DNA from: Desulfovibrio sp.
GTDB taxonomy: Bacteria; Desulfobacterota; Desulfovibrionia; Desulfovibrionales; Desulfovibrionaceae
Direction: 5' to 3'
DNA: 47,979 bases
Assembly (NCBI RefSeq): GCF_009712225.1
Contig: NZ_WASP01000007.1
Span: 19,203 to 67,181, forward strand
Shown: positions 16,726-25,561 of the stretch, in pieces
Position numbering within the stretch: position 1 is the stretch's first letter
How the letters are laid out: every line of letters begins with the position of its first letter
The notes under the pieces: generated by a model
The model's database searches: none
Told to the model about the DNA's origin: nothing
Seen by the model: only the letters and a program-made list of their open reading frames with translations
Translations under genes and position numbers: made by a program

Positions 16726-17178
16726 ATGCGCAAACAGGACCGCGAATGCCTCGATCCGGCATTTTTTGACGAAGTTTTTTCCACAGCCGAAGACCTCTGT
16801 CTGGCCATGCATGACGGGGATTTTCCCTATGTCATTCCCCTCAATTTCGTGCACCTGGGCAACTGCGTCTACATTCACTGTGCCCTTGAGGGGCACAAGC
16901 TCGACTGTATCCGCAACAATCCCAATGTGGCCTTTACCCTGGCGGCCGATGTGCGCATTCATCAGGAAAAATCCACTACCTACTATAAATCCGTTTGCGG
17001 CACTGGCCGCGCAGTGCTTGTGGAAGACCCGGCCGAAAAAGGCCGCGCCCTTGATGCCCTGGCCAAACGCTATGCCGCCCTGTGCCCCACGCCCACGCCA
17101 GATGCGGCCCTGGCCCGCACAGGCGTTGTACGTATTGATGTTGTGAACCTGGTGGGCAAGCGCAAGCTGCCCAAGTAA
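16726..17178 (+). CDS. Nim-like FMN-binding protein (pyridoxamine 5'-phosphate oxidase superfamily)
   Basis: 150-residue split-barrel flavoprotein. The blocks FPYVIPLNFVHLGN, YIHCALEGHKLDCIRNNPNVAF and GTGRAV match the 5-nitroimidazole-reductase (NimA-like) branch of the superfamily. Members bind FMN as dimers and reduce small organic substrates. Some confer nitroimidazole resistance, but most have unknown natural substrates. It lies 30 bases after the flavodoxin gene, with a CAGGAG ribosome site, and belongs to the same unit. Confidence 0.82.
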   Translation: MRKQDRECLDPAFFDEVFSTAEDLCLAMHDGDFPYVIPLNFVHLGNCVYIHCALEGHKLDCIRNNPNVAFTLAADVRIHQEKSTTYYKSVCGTGRAVLVEDPAEKGRALDALAKRYAALCPTPTPDAALARTGVVRIDVVNLVGKRKLPK

Positions 17179-17244
17179 CTGATTCCCGTCATTGCCAGCG
17201 GCGCAATATTGCGCATAACAAGCTGTATTTTAAGGAAGTCTGAC

Positions 17245-18639
17245 ATGAGCGGAGCTTCCCGCCTTATCCCCTTGCCTTCATTCATCATGCTGTTGCCCGC
17301 AGGTGCGCACTTCTGGCGCAGCGGTCAGCCCGGCCTTGCCGCCACCTGTCTTGTGCTGGCCCTGCTGGCATGGAGCCGCGCCGCATGGGTACGGCTGCTG
17401 CTTCTGCTGGTGCTGCCACTGCTGGCCGCCCGGTGGATATGGAGTGCAGGCCAGTTTGTGCAGATGCGCATGCTCATGGGCGAGCCGTGGCACAGGCTGG
17501 CGGCCATACTGCTGACAGTTGCCCTGCTGACGGTTCTTGCCACATGGCCCCTTCTGCGCGTGACCGCGCAACAACGCTTCCACAAGGGCGAGGGCACGGC
17601 CCGCATCCAGCTTGCAGCGCTGTTCCTGTGCGTGGGCCTGCTGCTGCCGGTGTGGATCATGAAGCCAGACCTGCTTGTTCTGGAACGCTTTTTCCCCCAA
17701 TGGGGCAGCCTGCAACTGACACTGGCCGGTGTGTGGGCCGCCCTTGCCGCAGGCTGGCTGAGCGGTAAAAAATCGCCGCAGGCCAGAATGCGTCTGTGGC
17801 GTTTGTTCTCCATGGTTTTCTTTGCCCAGCTGGTTCTGGGGCTGCTGCTTGAAAGCCGCTTTCTGCTGAGCGGCCAGCTGCACCTGCCTGTTCCGGGGCT
17901 TATTGCCGCAGCGCCCGTGTACCGGGGTGGCGGTTGGTTCATGCTTGGGTTGTTCAGCTTTTCCACCCTGCTTGCGGGCGCCGCGTGGTGCAGCCACCTG
18001 TGCTATTTTGGCGTATGGGACGCCACGGCGGCCAAGGCCTGTGCTGGTGGTCCCCGCGGCCTTATCCGCATGGCCAAATCTTCAGATACCGCCGACACCG
18101 AGGCAAGCCCGTCTGCACGTCAGGATATCCCCTGCCGCGCACCTGCGTGGCTGCCGTACCTGCGGCTGGTCATGCTGGCCCTGACCCTTGGCATTCCCCT
18201 GTTGCTGCGTCTTACAGGCGCACCGGTAGAAGCGGCGCTGAGCTGTGGCCTGCTGTTGGGCCTGCTGGCCCTGCCTGCTTCGCTGCTGGTCAGCCGCAAG
18301 GCCGGGTACCCCGCCTACTGCCGGGGGCTTTGTCCGCTGGGTCTGCTGGCAAAATGGCTGGGACGTATTGCGCCGTGGCGCGTACGGCGCACGGGCTCGT
18401 GCTGCCACTGCATGGCCTGCGTGCGCGTGTGCCGTCAGGATGCCATGGGTGACCCCGCAACCACCATTGCTCCCAACGCCGACTGCAACCTCTGCCGTGA
18501 CTGCGTGGCTGTTTGCCCGCAAAAGGCGCTTTCCGTCACATTTTACGGGCTGCCCGGTTCGCAGGTATGGGCTGGCCCCACCTTTGTTGCGGTACTGGCC
18601 GCCCTGCACGCGGCCTTTCTTGCCATGGCCCGCATCTGA
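17245..18639 (+). CDS. Membrane-bound polyferredoxin (NapH/NosR/CcoG-like)
   Basis: 464-residue membrane protein. Several hydrophobic helices fill the first ~340 residues. The loop motif CSHLCYFGVWD and the motif CRGLCPLG are CxxxC pairs of the type seen in NosR/NapH proteins. A cytoplasmic two-[4Fe-4S] domain with CCHCMACVRVC and CNLCRDCVAVC follows at about 395-440. One more helix closes the protein. Such proteins pass electrons from cytoplasmic donors across the membrane. With a flavodoxin and an FMN protein upstream it could be the membrane exit of that chain, which is inference. The ATG at 17245 has AAGGAAG upstream; an in-frame ATG at 17209 does not. Confidence 0.8.
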   Translation: MSGASRLIPLPSFIMLLPAGAHFWRSGQPGLAATCLVLALLAWSRAAWVRLLLLLVLPLLAARWIWSAGQFVQMRMLMGEPWHRLAAILLTVALLTVLATWPLLRVTAQQRFHKGEGTARIQLAALFLCVGLLLPVWIMKPDLLVLERFFPQWGSLQLTLAGVWAALAAGWLSGKKSPQARMRLWRLFSMVFFAQLVLGLLLESRFLLSGQLHLPVPGLIAAAPVYRGGGWFMLGLFSFSTLLAGAAWCSHLCYFGVWDATAAKACAGGPRGLIRMAKSSDTADTEASPSARQDIPCRAPAWLPYLRLVMLALTLGIPLLLRLTGAPVEAALSCGLLLGLLALPASLLVSRKAGYPAYCRGLCPLGLLAKWLGRIAPWRVRRTGSCCHCMACVRVCRQDAMGDPATTIAPNADCNLCRDCVAVCPQKALSVTFYGLPGSQVWAGPTFVAVLAALHAAFLAMARI

Positions 18640-18713
18640 CGCAGGCCGTGCATTTATAAACAGCCAAAACCGGTTTTGCAGCAATTCCTGTAACAACGAA
18701 TCCGAGGATGCCT

Positions 18714-19253
18714 ATGATGCGTGTTCTGCGCCGCCTGCGTGCGGGAACCATGGCCCCGCCACGGGCCGACTGGAATGAAATTTTCTGGGCATGGGCTGGC
18801 AGCTGCCTTTCCATCATCTGCCTTGCCATGCTGGAACGCCTGAGCGCCCAGGAATGGAACCTGCCGCTGCTTATCGGCTCGTTCGGTGCGTCTGCGGTGC
18901 TGGCCTTTGGCGCGCCCCACAGTCCGCTGGCCCAGCCCCGCAACCTTGTGGGCGGCCATGTGCTTTCTGCTCTGGTGGGTGTTACCTGCCAGCTGCTGCT
19001 CAGCGATGATCCCGTTCTGGCATCGGGACTGGCCGTTTCCACGGCCATTGCCCTCATGCACGCAACCCAGACCCTGCACCCTCCGGGTGGCGCAACGGCC
19101 CTGATTGCGGTTATCGGCGGCCCCGGCATCCACAAGCTGGGCTACTGGTATGTCATTTTGCCCTGCGCGGCTGGTGCCATATGCATGCTGGCCCTGGCCT
19201 ATGTGGCCAACAACCTCGCCGCCCGCAAGAGGTACCCGCTGTTCTGGTGGTAG
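18714..19253 (+). CDS. HPP-family integral membrane protein
   Basis: 179-residue protein with four or five hydrophobic helices and the diagnostic HPP motif (HPPGGATAL, about residues 122-130). HPP proteins are small membrane proteins, and plant and cyanobacterial members have been linked to nitrite transport. Together with a Crp/Fnr regulator and a NosR-like polyferredoxin this hints at nitrogen-oxide handling, which is inference. Three ATG codons are close together (18708, 18714, 18717). GAGG at 18704-18707 is best spaced for 18714. Confidence 0.85.
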   Translation: MMRVLRRLRAGTMAPPRADWNEIFWAWAGSCLSIICLAMLERLSAQEWNLPLLIGSFGASAVLAFGAPHSPLAQPRNLVGGHVLSALVGVTCQLLLSDDPVLASGLAVSTAIALMHATQTLHPPGGATALIAVIGGPGIHKLGYWYVILPCAAGAICMLALAYVANNLAARKRYPLFWW

Positions 19254-19404
19254 ATGCAGCGTGGTGCGGACAAACGCCGCATCTGTCATCTGCCCGACGA
19301 TTCCCCCTCCTCACATTCCCTGCGCTCCGACTGGCTGCCCTCTGGCTTGCCAGCCGGAGCCAAAGGGAGTAGCGTCATTGCCTTACTTTTATCGAGGTTA
19401 TGAC

Positions 19405-20199
19405 ATGTCTGGCATTTCTTCCGCTTCCCCCCTGGCGGAGGGCCTGCGGCGCGCACTGCCCATCGTACTGGGCTACCTGCCCGTGGGCTTCGCGTTTGGG
19501 GTTCTTGCAGTCAAAAACAATATATCTCCGTCACTGGCAGTCGCCATGTCTGTGCTCATGTTTTCCGGTTCCGGACAGTTTGTCTTTGCCGGAATGTGGG
19601 GCGCTGGCGCAAGCGCGCTTTCCATCATTGCGGCGGTGTTTATTGTAAACCTGCGCTACCTGCTGCAATCGGCCGCAGAGTCCCCCTGGCTTACGGGCCT
19701 GCCGCGCATGCAGCGCTTTTTGCTGGGGCTGGGCCTCACGGACGAAACCTTTGCCGTACACGTAACGGCCTTTCAGAACGGCTGGCAGCGCAGCCTCACC
19801 ACGCTTTTTGTGTGCAACCACACTGCCCAGCTCGGCTGGGTTTCTGGCGCAGCCATTGGGGCCTTTTGCGGCGAACTGGTCAGCGACGTCAAACCCCTTG
19901 GGCTGGATTATGCCCTCACAGCCATGTTTCTTGCCCTGCTGGTGCCGCAGTGCGTCAGCCGCCTGCATGTGCTGGTGGCGCTGTTCACCACGGTGCTTTC
20001 CATCAGCCTCAAGGCTGCTGGTATGACCCAGTGGAACATTGCCGTGGCAACCGTACTTGGGGCCAGCCTTGGCACGTGGCTTTTGCTGCGCAAGGCCCGC
20101 TGTGAGGGAGCGCCCTGCGACCTTGCAGCCAATGGGCACACCCCGACCCGCAACAGCGCCGCAAATATGGGCACAGCCTGCACAGAGGAGGCAGAATAA
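19405..20199 (+). CDS. azlC: AzlC-family branched-chain amino acid exporter, large subunit
   Basis: 264-residue polytopic membrane protein. The N-terminal block LPIVLGYLPVGFAFGVLA and the segment MSVLMFSGSGQFVFAG are typical of AzlC. The family works with AzlD to export branched-chain amino acids and analogues. The ATG at 19405 has GAGG seven bases upstream and begins just before the first helix. Its stop overlaps the azlD start by one base, which indicates coupled translation. Confidence 0.92.
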   Translation: MSGISSASPLAEGLRRALPIVLGYLPVGFAFGVLAVKNNISPSLAVAMSVLMFSGSGQFVFAGMWGAGASALSIIAAVFIVNLRYLLQSAAESPWLTGLPRMQRFLLGLGLTDETFAVHVTAFQNGWQRSLTTLFVCNHTAQLGWVSGAAIGAFCGELVSDVKPLGLDYALTAMFLALLVPQCVSRLHVLVALFTTVLSISLKAAGMTQWNIAVATVLGASLGTWLLLRKARCEGAPCDLAANGHTPTRNSAANMGTACTEEAE

Positions 20200-20549
20200 T
20201 GAGCCAGACCGGATGGTTCAGCGCCAACAGCGCGTTGCTGCTCTGCCTGCTGGGCAGCGTTGTGGTTACCCTGCTGCCCAAGATTCTGCCCGTCACCTTT
20301 TTAAAGGGCGACAGCCTGCCCCCGCTGCTGCGGCACTGGCTCTCGTTTGTGCCGGTGGCCGTCATGGCAGCTCTGGTGGGGCCAGATGTGTTCTTTTATG
20401 AAGGGCACTTCAATGCCGGGCCGTCCAACCTTTTTCTGATGGTTTCCCTGCCTGCCCTGCTGGTGGCATGGTGGACAAAAAACTATTTTCTCACCATTGC
20501 CTTTGGTCTGGCGCTGGTGATTCTGGCCCGCTTTACAGGGTTATACTGA
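20199..20549 (+). CDS. azlD: AzlD-family small exporter subunit
   Basis: 116-residue membrane protein with about four helices. The region LLCLLGSVVVTLLPKILPV and the C-terminal hydrophobic part fit AzlD. It is the partner of AzlC. Its start (TAATG) and its stop (TGATG) each overlap a neighbour by one base, so azlC, azlD and the next gene form one tightly coupled unit. Confidence 0.9.
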   Translation: MSQTGWFSANSALLLCLLGSVVVTLLPKILPVTFLKGDSLPPLLRHWLSFVPVAVMAALVGPDVFFYEGHFNAGPSNLFLMVSLPALLVAWWTKNYFLTIAFGLALVILARFTGLY

Positions 20550-20848
20550 TGCCCCGGGCCAGCAACCACGGAGACTGCCCGCCAGCCCTGCGCGAGCGGC
20601 GCAAACCTGCTCCCGCACTGCCGCCCCCCACGCACAGCGGCAATCTGCTGGTGCGCCTTGCACCAGCACATACGGGCCTGTTCCGCTTTTTGCTTGAGGC
20701 CTACGACCACGTGGCCTATTTTACGGTGCTTGAAAACAAGACAGCCCTGCTGCGGGTGATTTTTTCGCCCCACCGTGAGCGTGAAGCGCGCGAGGCCCTC
20801 AAGCAGATAGCCCAGAGCCTGCCCATGAGCGTGGAGGAATGGCCCTGA
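20549..20848 (+). CDS. Small DUF4911-like protein
   Basis: 99-residue soluble protein. After a Pro-rich N-terminal third, the region from about residue 34 (LVRLAPAHTGLFRFLLEAYD) to the end resembles the DUF4911 family of small proteins in sulfate reducers, whose function is unknown. Its ATG overlaps the azlD stop by one base, so it is probably made together with the exporter. The family call is from memory of the pattern and is tentative; the coding call rests on the coupled start and the family-like conserved core. Confidence 0.65.
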   Translation: MPRASNHGDCPPALRERRKPAPALPPPTHSGNLLVRLAPAHTGLFRFLLEAYDHVAYFTVLENKTALLRVIFSPHREREAREALKQIAQSLPMSVEEWP

Positions 20849-20926
20849 CATGAGGGCAATGCCTGTTTTTTTGCATGGATATGGACGGCTGAACCTTCCG
20901 GCCGGGGAACCCTGCGCAAAAACACT

Positions 20927-20954
20927 TTGAGCTGAGCGTAATTTCTGTTACATT
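20927..20954 (+). promoter_or_regulatory. Candidate sigma-70 promoter for pyrH
   Basis: TTGAGC (20927-20932) and TACATT (20949-20954) with a 16-base spacer lie about 90 bases before the pyrH start. The -35 matches four of six consensus bases and the -10 also four. The placement is sensible because no other same-strand gene reads tightly into pyrH. Confidence 0.35.
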
Positions 20955-21045
20955 TTATTCGTTTTGGGGCGGGGCCAAAAGTCCAGCCCTTTTCCTGCGT
21001 CTGGCGCAAGCCCGCAACACCTCAAGCCTTTACCAAGGCGGACCC

Positions 21046-21759
21046 ATGCCCACACTGAAATACAAGCGCGTGCTGCTCAAGCTGAGCGGCGAGGCCCTGG
21101 CCGGTGAAAACAAGACCGGTATCGACCCTGCAACCGTAGCCACCATCTGCCGCGAAATCGGCACCGTGCTCGAAATGGGCGTCGAAATGGCCCTTGTGAT
21201 TGGCGGGGGCAATATTTTTCGCGGGCTTTCCGGCTCGGCCAAGGGTATGGAACGCTCGTCTGCCGATTACATGGGCATGCTCGCCACCGTGCTCAACGCC
21301 CTTGCAGTGCAGGACATGCTGGAAAAGCTGGGCTACCCCACACGTGTGCTCTCGGCCATCACCATGCAGGAAGTGTGCGAGCCCTTCATTCGCCGCCGCG
21401 CCCTGCGCCACATGGAAAAAGGCCGCGTGGTCATTTGCGCCGCCGGTACGGGCAACCCCTACTTTACCACCGACACCACCGCTGCCCTGCGCGGCATGGA
21501 ACTGAAGTGCGATGCCATCATCAAGGCCACCAAGGTGGACGGCATCTACGACAAGGACCCCGCCAAATATCCCGATGCCGTCAAGTTCGACAGCATCACC
21601 TACGATGAAACCCTGGCGCGCCACCTGGGCGTCATGGACGCTACGGCCTTTGCACTTGTGCGCGACAACAACGTGCCCATCATCGTGTGCCGCATGTTCG
21701 GCGGCGACATCTGCCGCGCCGTCACCGGCGAAACCGTGGGAACCATCGTTCAGAACTAG
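21046..21759 (+). CDS. pyrH: Uridylate kinase (UMP kinase)
   Basis: 237-residue cytosolic hexameric enzyme that phosphorylates UMP to UDP. It is an amino-acid-kinase fold with KLSGEALAG near the N-terminus and GGGNIFRG near residues 54-61. The nucleotide loop [11 protein letters not shown] and the region [10 protein letters not shown] are also present. The length is standard. It heads the pyrH-frr-uppS-cdsA-dxr-rseP-tsaB cluster. The rpsB-tsf pair that often precedes it is not here. Confidence 0.96.
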   Translation: MPTLKYKRVLLKLSGEALAGENKTGIDPATVATICREIGTVLEMGVEMALVIGGGNIFRGLSGSAKGMERSSADYMGMLATVLNALAVQDMLEKLGYPTRVLSAITMQEVCEPFIRRRALRHMEKGRVVICAAGTGNPYFTTDTTAALRGMELKCDAIIKATKVDGIYDKDPAKYPDAVKFDSITYDETLARHLGVMDATAFALVRDNNVPIIVCRMFGGDICRAVTGETVGTIVQN

Positions 21760-21779
21760 AGCCCCCAAGGAGAATACTG

Positions 21780-22340
21780 ATGGATATAGACAGCATCCTT
21801 CTGGACGCCGAAGAACGCATGGAAAAAGCCGTTACCGCTCAGGAACGTGACTTTTCCAAGCTGCGCACTGGCCGCGCCTCCACCGCGCTGGTAGACGGCA
21901 TCAAGGCCGACTACTATGGCACACCCACGCCCATCAGCCAGATGGCCTCCGTGTCTGTGCCCGACAGCCGCACAGTTGCCATCCAGCCTTGGGACAAGGG
22001 CGGCATTTCAATCATTGAAAAGGCCATTCTCAAGTCTGACCTGGGCCTTACGCCCGTGAACGATGGCAAGCTCATCCGCATCATGCTGCCGCCGCTCACC
22101 GAAGACCGCCGCAAGGAACTGGTCAAGGTAGCCCGCAAATATACCGAAGAAGCCAAGGTGGCGGTTCGCAACGTGCGTCGCGACGCCAACGACAGCCTTA
22201 AAAAGCTGGAAAAAGACAAGGCCATCAGCGAAGACGAACAGAAGAAGGCTTCTGAAGACGTGCAAAAGCTGACGGACAAGTTTGTGGCCGAAGCCGACAA
22301 GAAATGCACGAACAAAGAAAAAGAAATTATGGAAATCTAG
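21780..22340 (+). CDS. frr: Ribosome recycling factor
   Basis: 186-residue protein that, with EF-G, splits the post-termination ribosome. The conserved block [20 protein letters not shown] is near residues 24-43. A three-helix bundle C-terminus rich in Lys and Glu follows, and the length is typical. The ATG at 21780 has AAGGAGA upstream. It lies 20 bases after pyrH. Confidence 0.96.
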   Translation: MDIDSILLDAEERMEKAVTAQERDFSKLRTGRASTALVDGIKADYYGTPTPISQMASVSVPDSRTVAIQPWDKGGISIIEKAILKSDLGLTPVNDGKLIRIMLPPLTEDRRKELVKVARKYTEEAKVAVRNVRRDANDSLKKLEKDKAISEDEQKKASEDVQKLTDKFVAEADKKCTNKEKEIMEI

Positions 22341-22369
22341 CCCGTGGCGGGTCATCCGCCGGGGATGCG

Positions 22370-22397
22370 CGCGCCCCGCAGGCAACTGCGGGGCGCG
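22370..22397. other. GNRA-capped hairpin between frr and uppS
   Basis: A perfect 12-bp GC-rich stem (22370-22381 with 22386-22397) closed by the tetraloop GCAA. No U-tract follows, so it is probably not a simple terminator. It could stabilise the frr 3' end or attenuate read-through into uppS, whose ribosome site is weak. Confidence 0.5.
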
Positions 22398-22459
22398 GCC
22401 TTGCTGCATAGTTGCAGTATGGCCGCGGGCCCGCAGGACATATCACCACAGGCTTTTGC

Positions 22460-23182
22460 ATGACGGATCATCCAGACAAGCTGCCCACCCATCTTGCCAT
22501 CATCATGGACGGCAACGGCAGGTGGGCCCAGGCACGAGGCCTGCCCCGCGAAGCGGGACACCGTGCAGGTGCCGAAACAGTGCGCGCCATCGTGACCGAA
22601 TGCCGGTCGCTGGGCATACGCCACCTCACTCTCTACACCTTTTCCAGCGAAAACTGGAACCGCCCCAAGACCGAGATCAGCGCCCTGTTCAGCCTTTTGA
22701 TGGAATTTCTGAGCCGCGAGGTTCCGCGCATGGTAGATCAAGGCATTACCATGCGGGTGCTGGGCGACCTGGACTCCATGCCCCTTGCCCAGCGCACAGC
22801 CCTACGCCACGCCATCAAACGTACCGAGGGCGGCAAGGACATGGTGCTCAACCTTGCGCTCAACTACGGCGGCAGGGGCGAGATTGTACGCGCCGTGCAA
22901 AACATGCTGCGCGAAGGTCTGCGGCCTGAAAACGTGACCGAGCAGACCCTGGCCGACCATCTGTACACAACCGGACAACCGGACCCCGACCTGCTTGTCC
23001 GCACCAGCGGCGAGCAGCGCCTGAGCAACTACCTGCTCTACCAGTGCGCCTACAGCGAGCTGTATTTCACGCCCGTGCCATGGCCGGACTTCGATGCCGC
23101 GCAACTGCGCATGGCACTTGATGCCTATGCTGCCCGTTCGCGCCGCTTCGGCAAAACACAGGAGCAAATTGATGCCCATTGA
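22460..23182 (+). CDS. uppS: Undecaprenyl diphosphate synthase
   Basis: 240-residue cis-prenyltransferase that makes the C55 lipid carrier for peptidoglycan. The catalytic motif IIMDGNGRWA is near residues 15-24, the block LYTFSSENWNRP near 65-77, and LVRTSGEQRLSNYLLYQ near 180-197. The length is typical. The ATG at 22460 lies right before the conserved core; its ribosome site is weak. It overlaps cdsA by 11 bases. Confidence 0.95.
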   Translation: MTDHPDKLPTHLAIIMDGNGRWAQARGLPREAGHRAGAETVRAIVTECRSLGIRHLTLYTFSSENWNRPKTEISALFSLLMEFLSREVPRMVDQGITMRVLGDLDSMPLAQRTALRHAIKRTEGGKDMVLNLALNYGGRGEIVRAVQNMLREGLRPENVTEQTLADHLYTTGQPDPDLLVRTSGEQRLSNYLLYQCAYSELYFTPVPWPDFDAAQLRMALDAYAARSRRFGKTQEQIDAH

Positions 23183-23990
23183 TCCTTCAACACAGTCCAT
23201 CGACATTCGCCGCATCTTTACCGGTATTGCCCTTGCAGCGGTCTTGTTGCTGGTACTCTGGCTCAGGGGCCTGCCCCTTCTGTTCGTCATTCTGCTGGTC
23301 TGCGCCCTTGGCTTGTGGGAATTTTACTCGCTGTTCTGGGGACCCACGGGCCGCGTGCCCAGCCGCGTCTGCGCCATCGTGCTTGGCTGGGGCATGATCT
23401 GCCTCACCTGGATGCACAGACCGCAGGACGCACTGGTCTTTCTGGGCGCGGGTTTTGTGCTGGCATCCATGAGTTTTCTTTTCAGGTGGGACGTTATCGA
23501 GGACGACAATGCCTTTGCCTCCAGCGGCATCTTTATGGCAGGCCTGGCCTATGTGCCTCTGCTGCTGTTGCCGGCCACCTATCTTTCCACCACCAAGCTC
23601 ATCTTTGTCATTGCCGCCGTGGCCATTTCTGACACATCGGCCTACTTTGTGGGCACGCGCTTTGGTCACCACAAGCTGTGGCCCCGCGTAAGCCCCAAAA
23701 AGAGCTCTGAGGGCGCGGTGGGCAGCCTTGTGGGTTGCGTAATTTTTTGTGCCATTTACGGCGAAATCTACGGCAAGACAGGCTGGTTCTCTTTTGCGCT
23801 GCTGGGCATTGCCATCAACGCATTTGCCCAGCTGGGCGACCTTTTTGAATCGGCACTCAAGCGCTCGGTCAACATCAAGGACTCCGGAAACCTGTTGCCC
23901 GGTCACGGTGGCATCCTTGACAGGGCGGACAGCCTGCTGTTTGCCATGCCCATGGTGGCCGTTGTGGACCAGTGGTTCTTTTTCTTTTAG
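23172..23990 (+). CDS. cdsA: Phosphatidate cytidylyltransferase
   Basis: 272-residue membrane enzyme that makes CDP-diacylglycerol from phosphatidate and CTP. About eight hydrophobic helices are visible. The C-terminal signature is intact: SALKRSVNIKDSGNLLPGHG followed by GILDRADSLLFA. The ATG at 23172 has AGGAG upstream and overlaps the end of uppS, so the two are coupled. Confidence 0.95.
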   Translation: MPIDPSTQSIDIRRIFTGIALAAVLLLVLWLRGLPLLFVILLVCALGLWEFYSLFWGPTGRVPSRVCAIVLGWGMICLTWMHRPQDALVFLGAGFVLASMSFLFRWDVIEDDNAFASSGIFMAGLAYVPLLLLPATYLSTTKLIFVIAAVAISDTSAYFVGTRFGHHKLWPRVSPKKSSEGAVGSLVGCVIFCAIYGEIYGKTGWFSFALLGIAINAFAQLGDLFESALKRSVNIKDSGNLLPGHGGILDRADSLLFAMPMVAVVDQWFFFF

Positions 23991-24103
23991 GGCATCATGC
24001 CCATTGCCGCTGTTTGCGGTGACGGGCGGCGCATGCTGGCAACTGGACAGTTACCGGCTGCGCCGCTCGCCTGCCCCAACAGGCTGGCCAAGTGCCGGGG
24101 CAT

Positions 24104-24155
24104 GACCGGATTTACCGGATGATTCCGGTTACCGGCCCCCACCGGAACGCTTGAA
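24104..24155. repeat. CCGG-rich inverted-repeat cluster upstream of dxr
   Basis: Six CCGG tetramers lie in about 50 bases, including the dyad ACCGGA-TGAT-TCCGGT (24114-24129). It sits in the 242-base gap between cdsA and dxr and could be a terminator/anti-terminator structure or a protein site. Nothing else was recognised in that gap. Confidence 0.35.
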
Positions 24156-24232
24156 TTTTTTGCCGCAGTACCTATCTTATGCGCACACGCGCTTCGAGTA
24201 CCTGCGCGCGCCCATAAAAGGACAACCTCATC

Positions 24233-25561
24233 ATGGCGCAACTTTGGCCCGGTCTGGGCGGCCCTTCCATCAATTACATTTCTGAAGCGCCCAGCGAAAG
24301 CTGGCAGCAAACATGGCCGCGCAGCCTTGTGCTGCTGGGTTCCACCGGCTCCATCGGGCGCAGCACGCTGGCCGTTGCTGCGGCGCACCCGCAACTTTTC
24401 CGCATGGTGGGTTTTGCATGTGCGCGCAATGTGCAGCGCCTGGCAGAGCAGGCCCTTGAATGGCGGCCACAGCACCTTGCCGTGCTGGATGAGGAATCCG
24501 CAGTAAAGCTGCGCGCCCTGCTGCCAGCAGATTACCGGCCCCACATCCTTGTGGGCCGCGAAGGCTACGCGGAACTGGCCTCGCTGCCAGAAGCCTCTAC
24601 CGTGCTGTCTGCGCAGGTCGGCGCGGCGGGCCTTGCCGGAACACTTGCCGCGGCTCTCGCCGGCAAGGTGATCTGTCTTGCCAACAAGGAATCGCTGGTG
24701 CTGGCGGGCGACCTTGTGCGCCGCGTATGCGCCCGCACAGGCGCCGTGGTGCTGCCAGTTGATTCCGAGCACAACGCCATTTTCCAGTGCCTCGCTGGTC
24801 GCGGGCAGGAAGTGGAAAGGCTCATTCTTACGGCCTCCGGCGGGCCATTCCGCGGCTGGAGCCGCGAGGCCCTGAACGGCGTCACCATCGAGCAGGCCCT
24901 CAACCACCCCAACTGGAGCATGGGCGCCAAGATCACCATTGACTCGGCCACGCTCATGAACAAGGGGCTAGAGGTTATCGAGGCTTTTCACCTCTACGGC
25001 TTGCCTGTCGAGCGCATCAAGGTTCTGGTGCACCCGCAGTCTGTGGTGCATTCGCTTGTGGAATTTCATGACGGCAGCCAGCTTGCACAGCTGGGTACGC
25101 CCGACATGCGCATGGCCATTGCCGCCTGCCTGCTCTGGCCCCGCTGTGTTCCGGTAAACGTGCCGCCCCTTGACCTCACGGCCAAGCCGCTTACCTTCCA
25201 CGAACCGGACGAATCTGCATTTCCCTGTCTTGGGCTTGCCAAACAGGTGCTTGAAAACCGCGGCGGACGTTGCGTTGTGCTTAACGCCGCCAACGAGGCC
25301 GCAGTAGACCTGTTTCTCAACGGTCGCTGCGCCTTTATGGACATACCCCGGCTGATAGAGGCCGCACTGGAGGCGCACGGCGCTTCCAACCCCGGCAACC
25401 AGCCTTTCTGCACGCCTCTTGACGGCCCGGCCCAGCCCGCAAACGCGGACGCCGCCCTGAAACTTGAGGCGCATACATTGGCGGATCGCATGCAGAGTCT
25501 TGACCGCCAGAGCCGCGAGCTTGTGTACACCCTTGCCCGCGACGGAGGTTCCTTGTGCTGA
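24233..25561 (+). CDS. dxr: 1-deoxy-D-xylulose 5-phosphate reductoisomerase
   Basis: 442-residue NADPH enzyme of the methylerythritol phosphate pathway, supplying isoprenoid precursors for uppS upstream. GSTGSIGRSTL near residues 36-46 binds NADPH. LANKESLVLAG and PVDSEHNAIFQ are the catalytic and metal-binding blocks, and SGGPFRGW is the flexible-loop region. It has ~30 extra N-terminal residues before the Rossmann motif and a longer C-terminus, so it is larger than the usual ~400. The ATG at 24233 has AAAAGGA upstream. Its stop overlaps rseP by 7 bases. Confidence 0.95.
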   Translation: MAQLWPGLGGPSINYISEAPSESWQQTWPRSLVLLGSTGSIGRSTLAVAAAHPQLFRMVGFACARNVQRLAEQALEWRPQHLAVLDEESAVKLRALLPADYRPHILVGREGYAELASLPEASTVLSAQVGAAGLAGTLAAALAGKVICLANKESLVLAGDLVRRVCARTGAVVLPVDSEHNAIFQCLAGRGQEVERLILTASGGPFRGWSREALNGVTIEQALNHPNWSMGAKITIDSATLMNKGLEVIEAFHLYGLPVERIKVLVHPQSVVHSLVEFHDGSQLAQLGTPDMRMAIAACLLWPRCVPVNVPPLDLTAKPLTFHEPDESAFPCLGLAKQVLENRGGRCVVLNAANEAAVDLFLNGRCAFMDIPRLIEAALEAHGASNPGNQPFCTPLDGPAQPANADAALKLEAHTLADRMQSLDRQSRELVYTLARDGGSLC

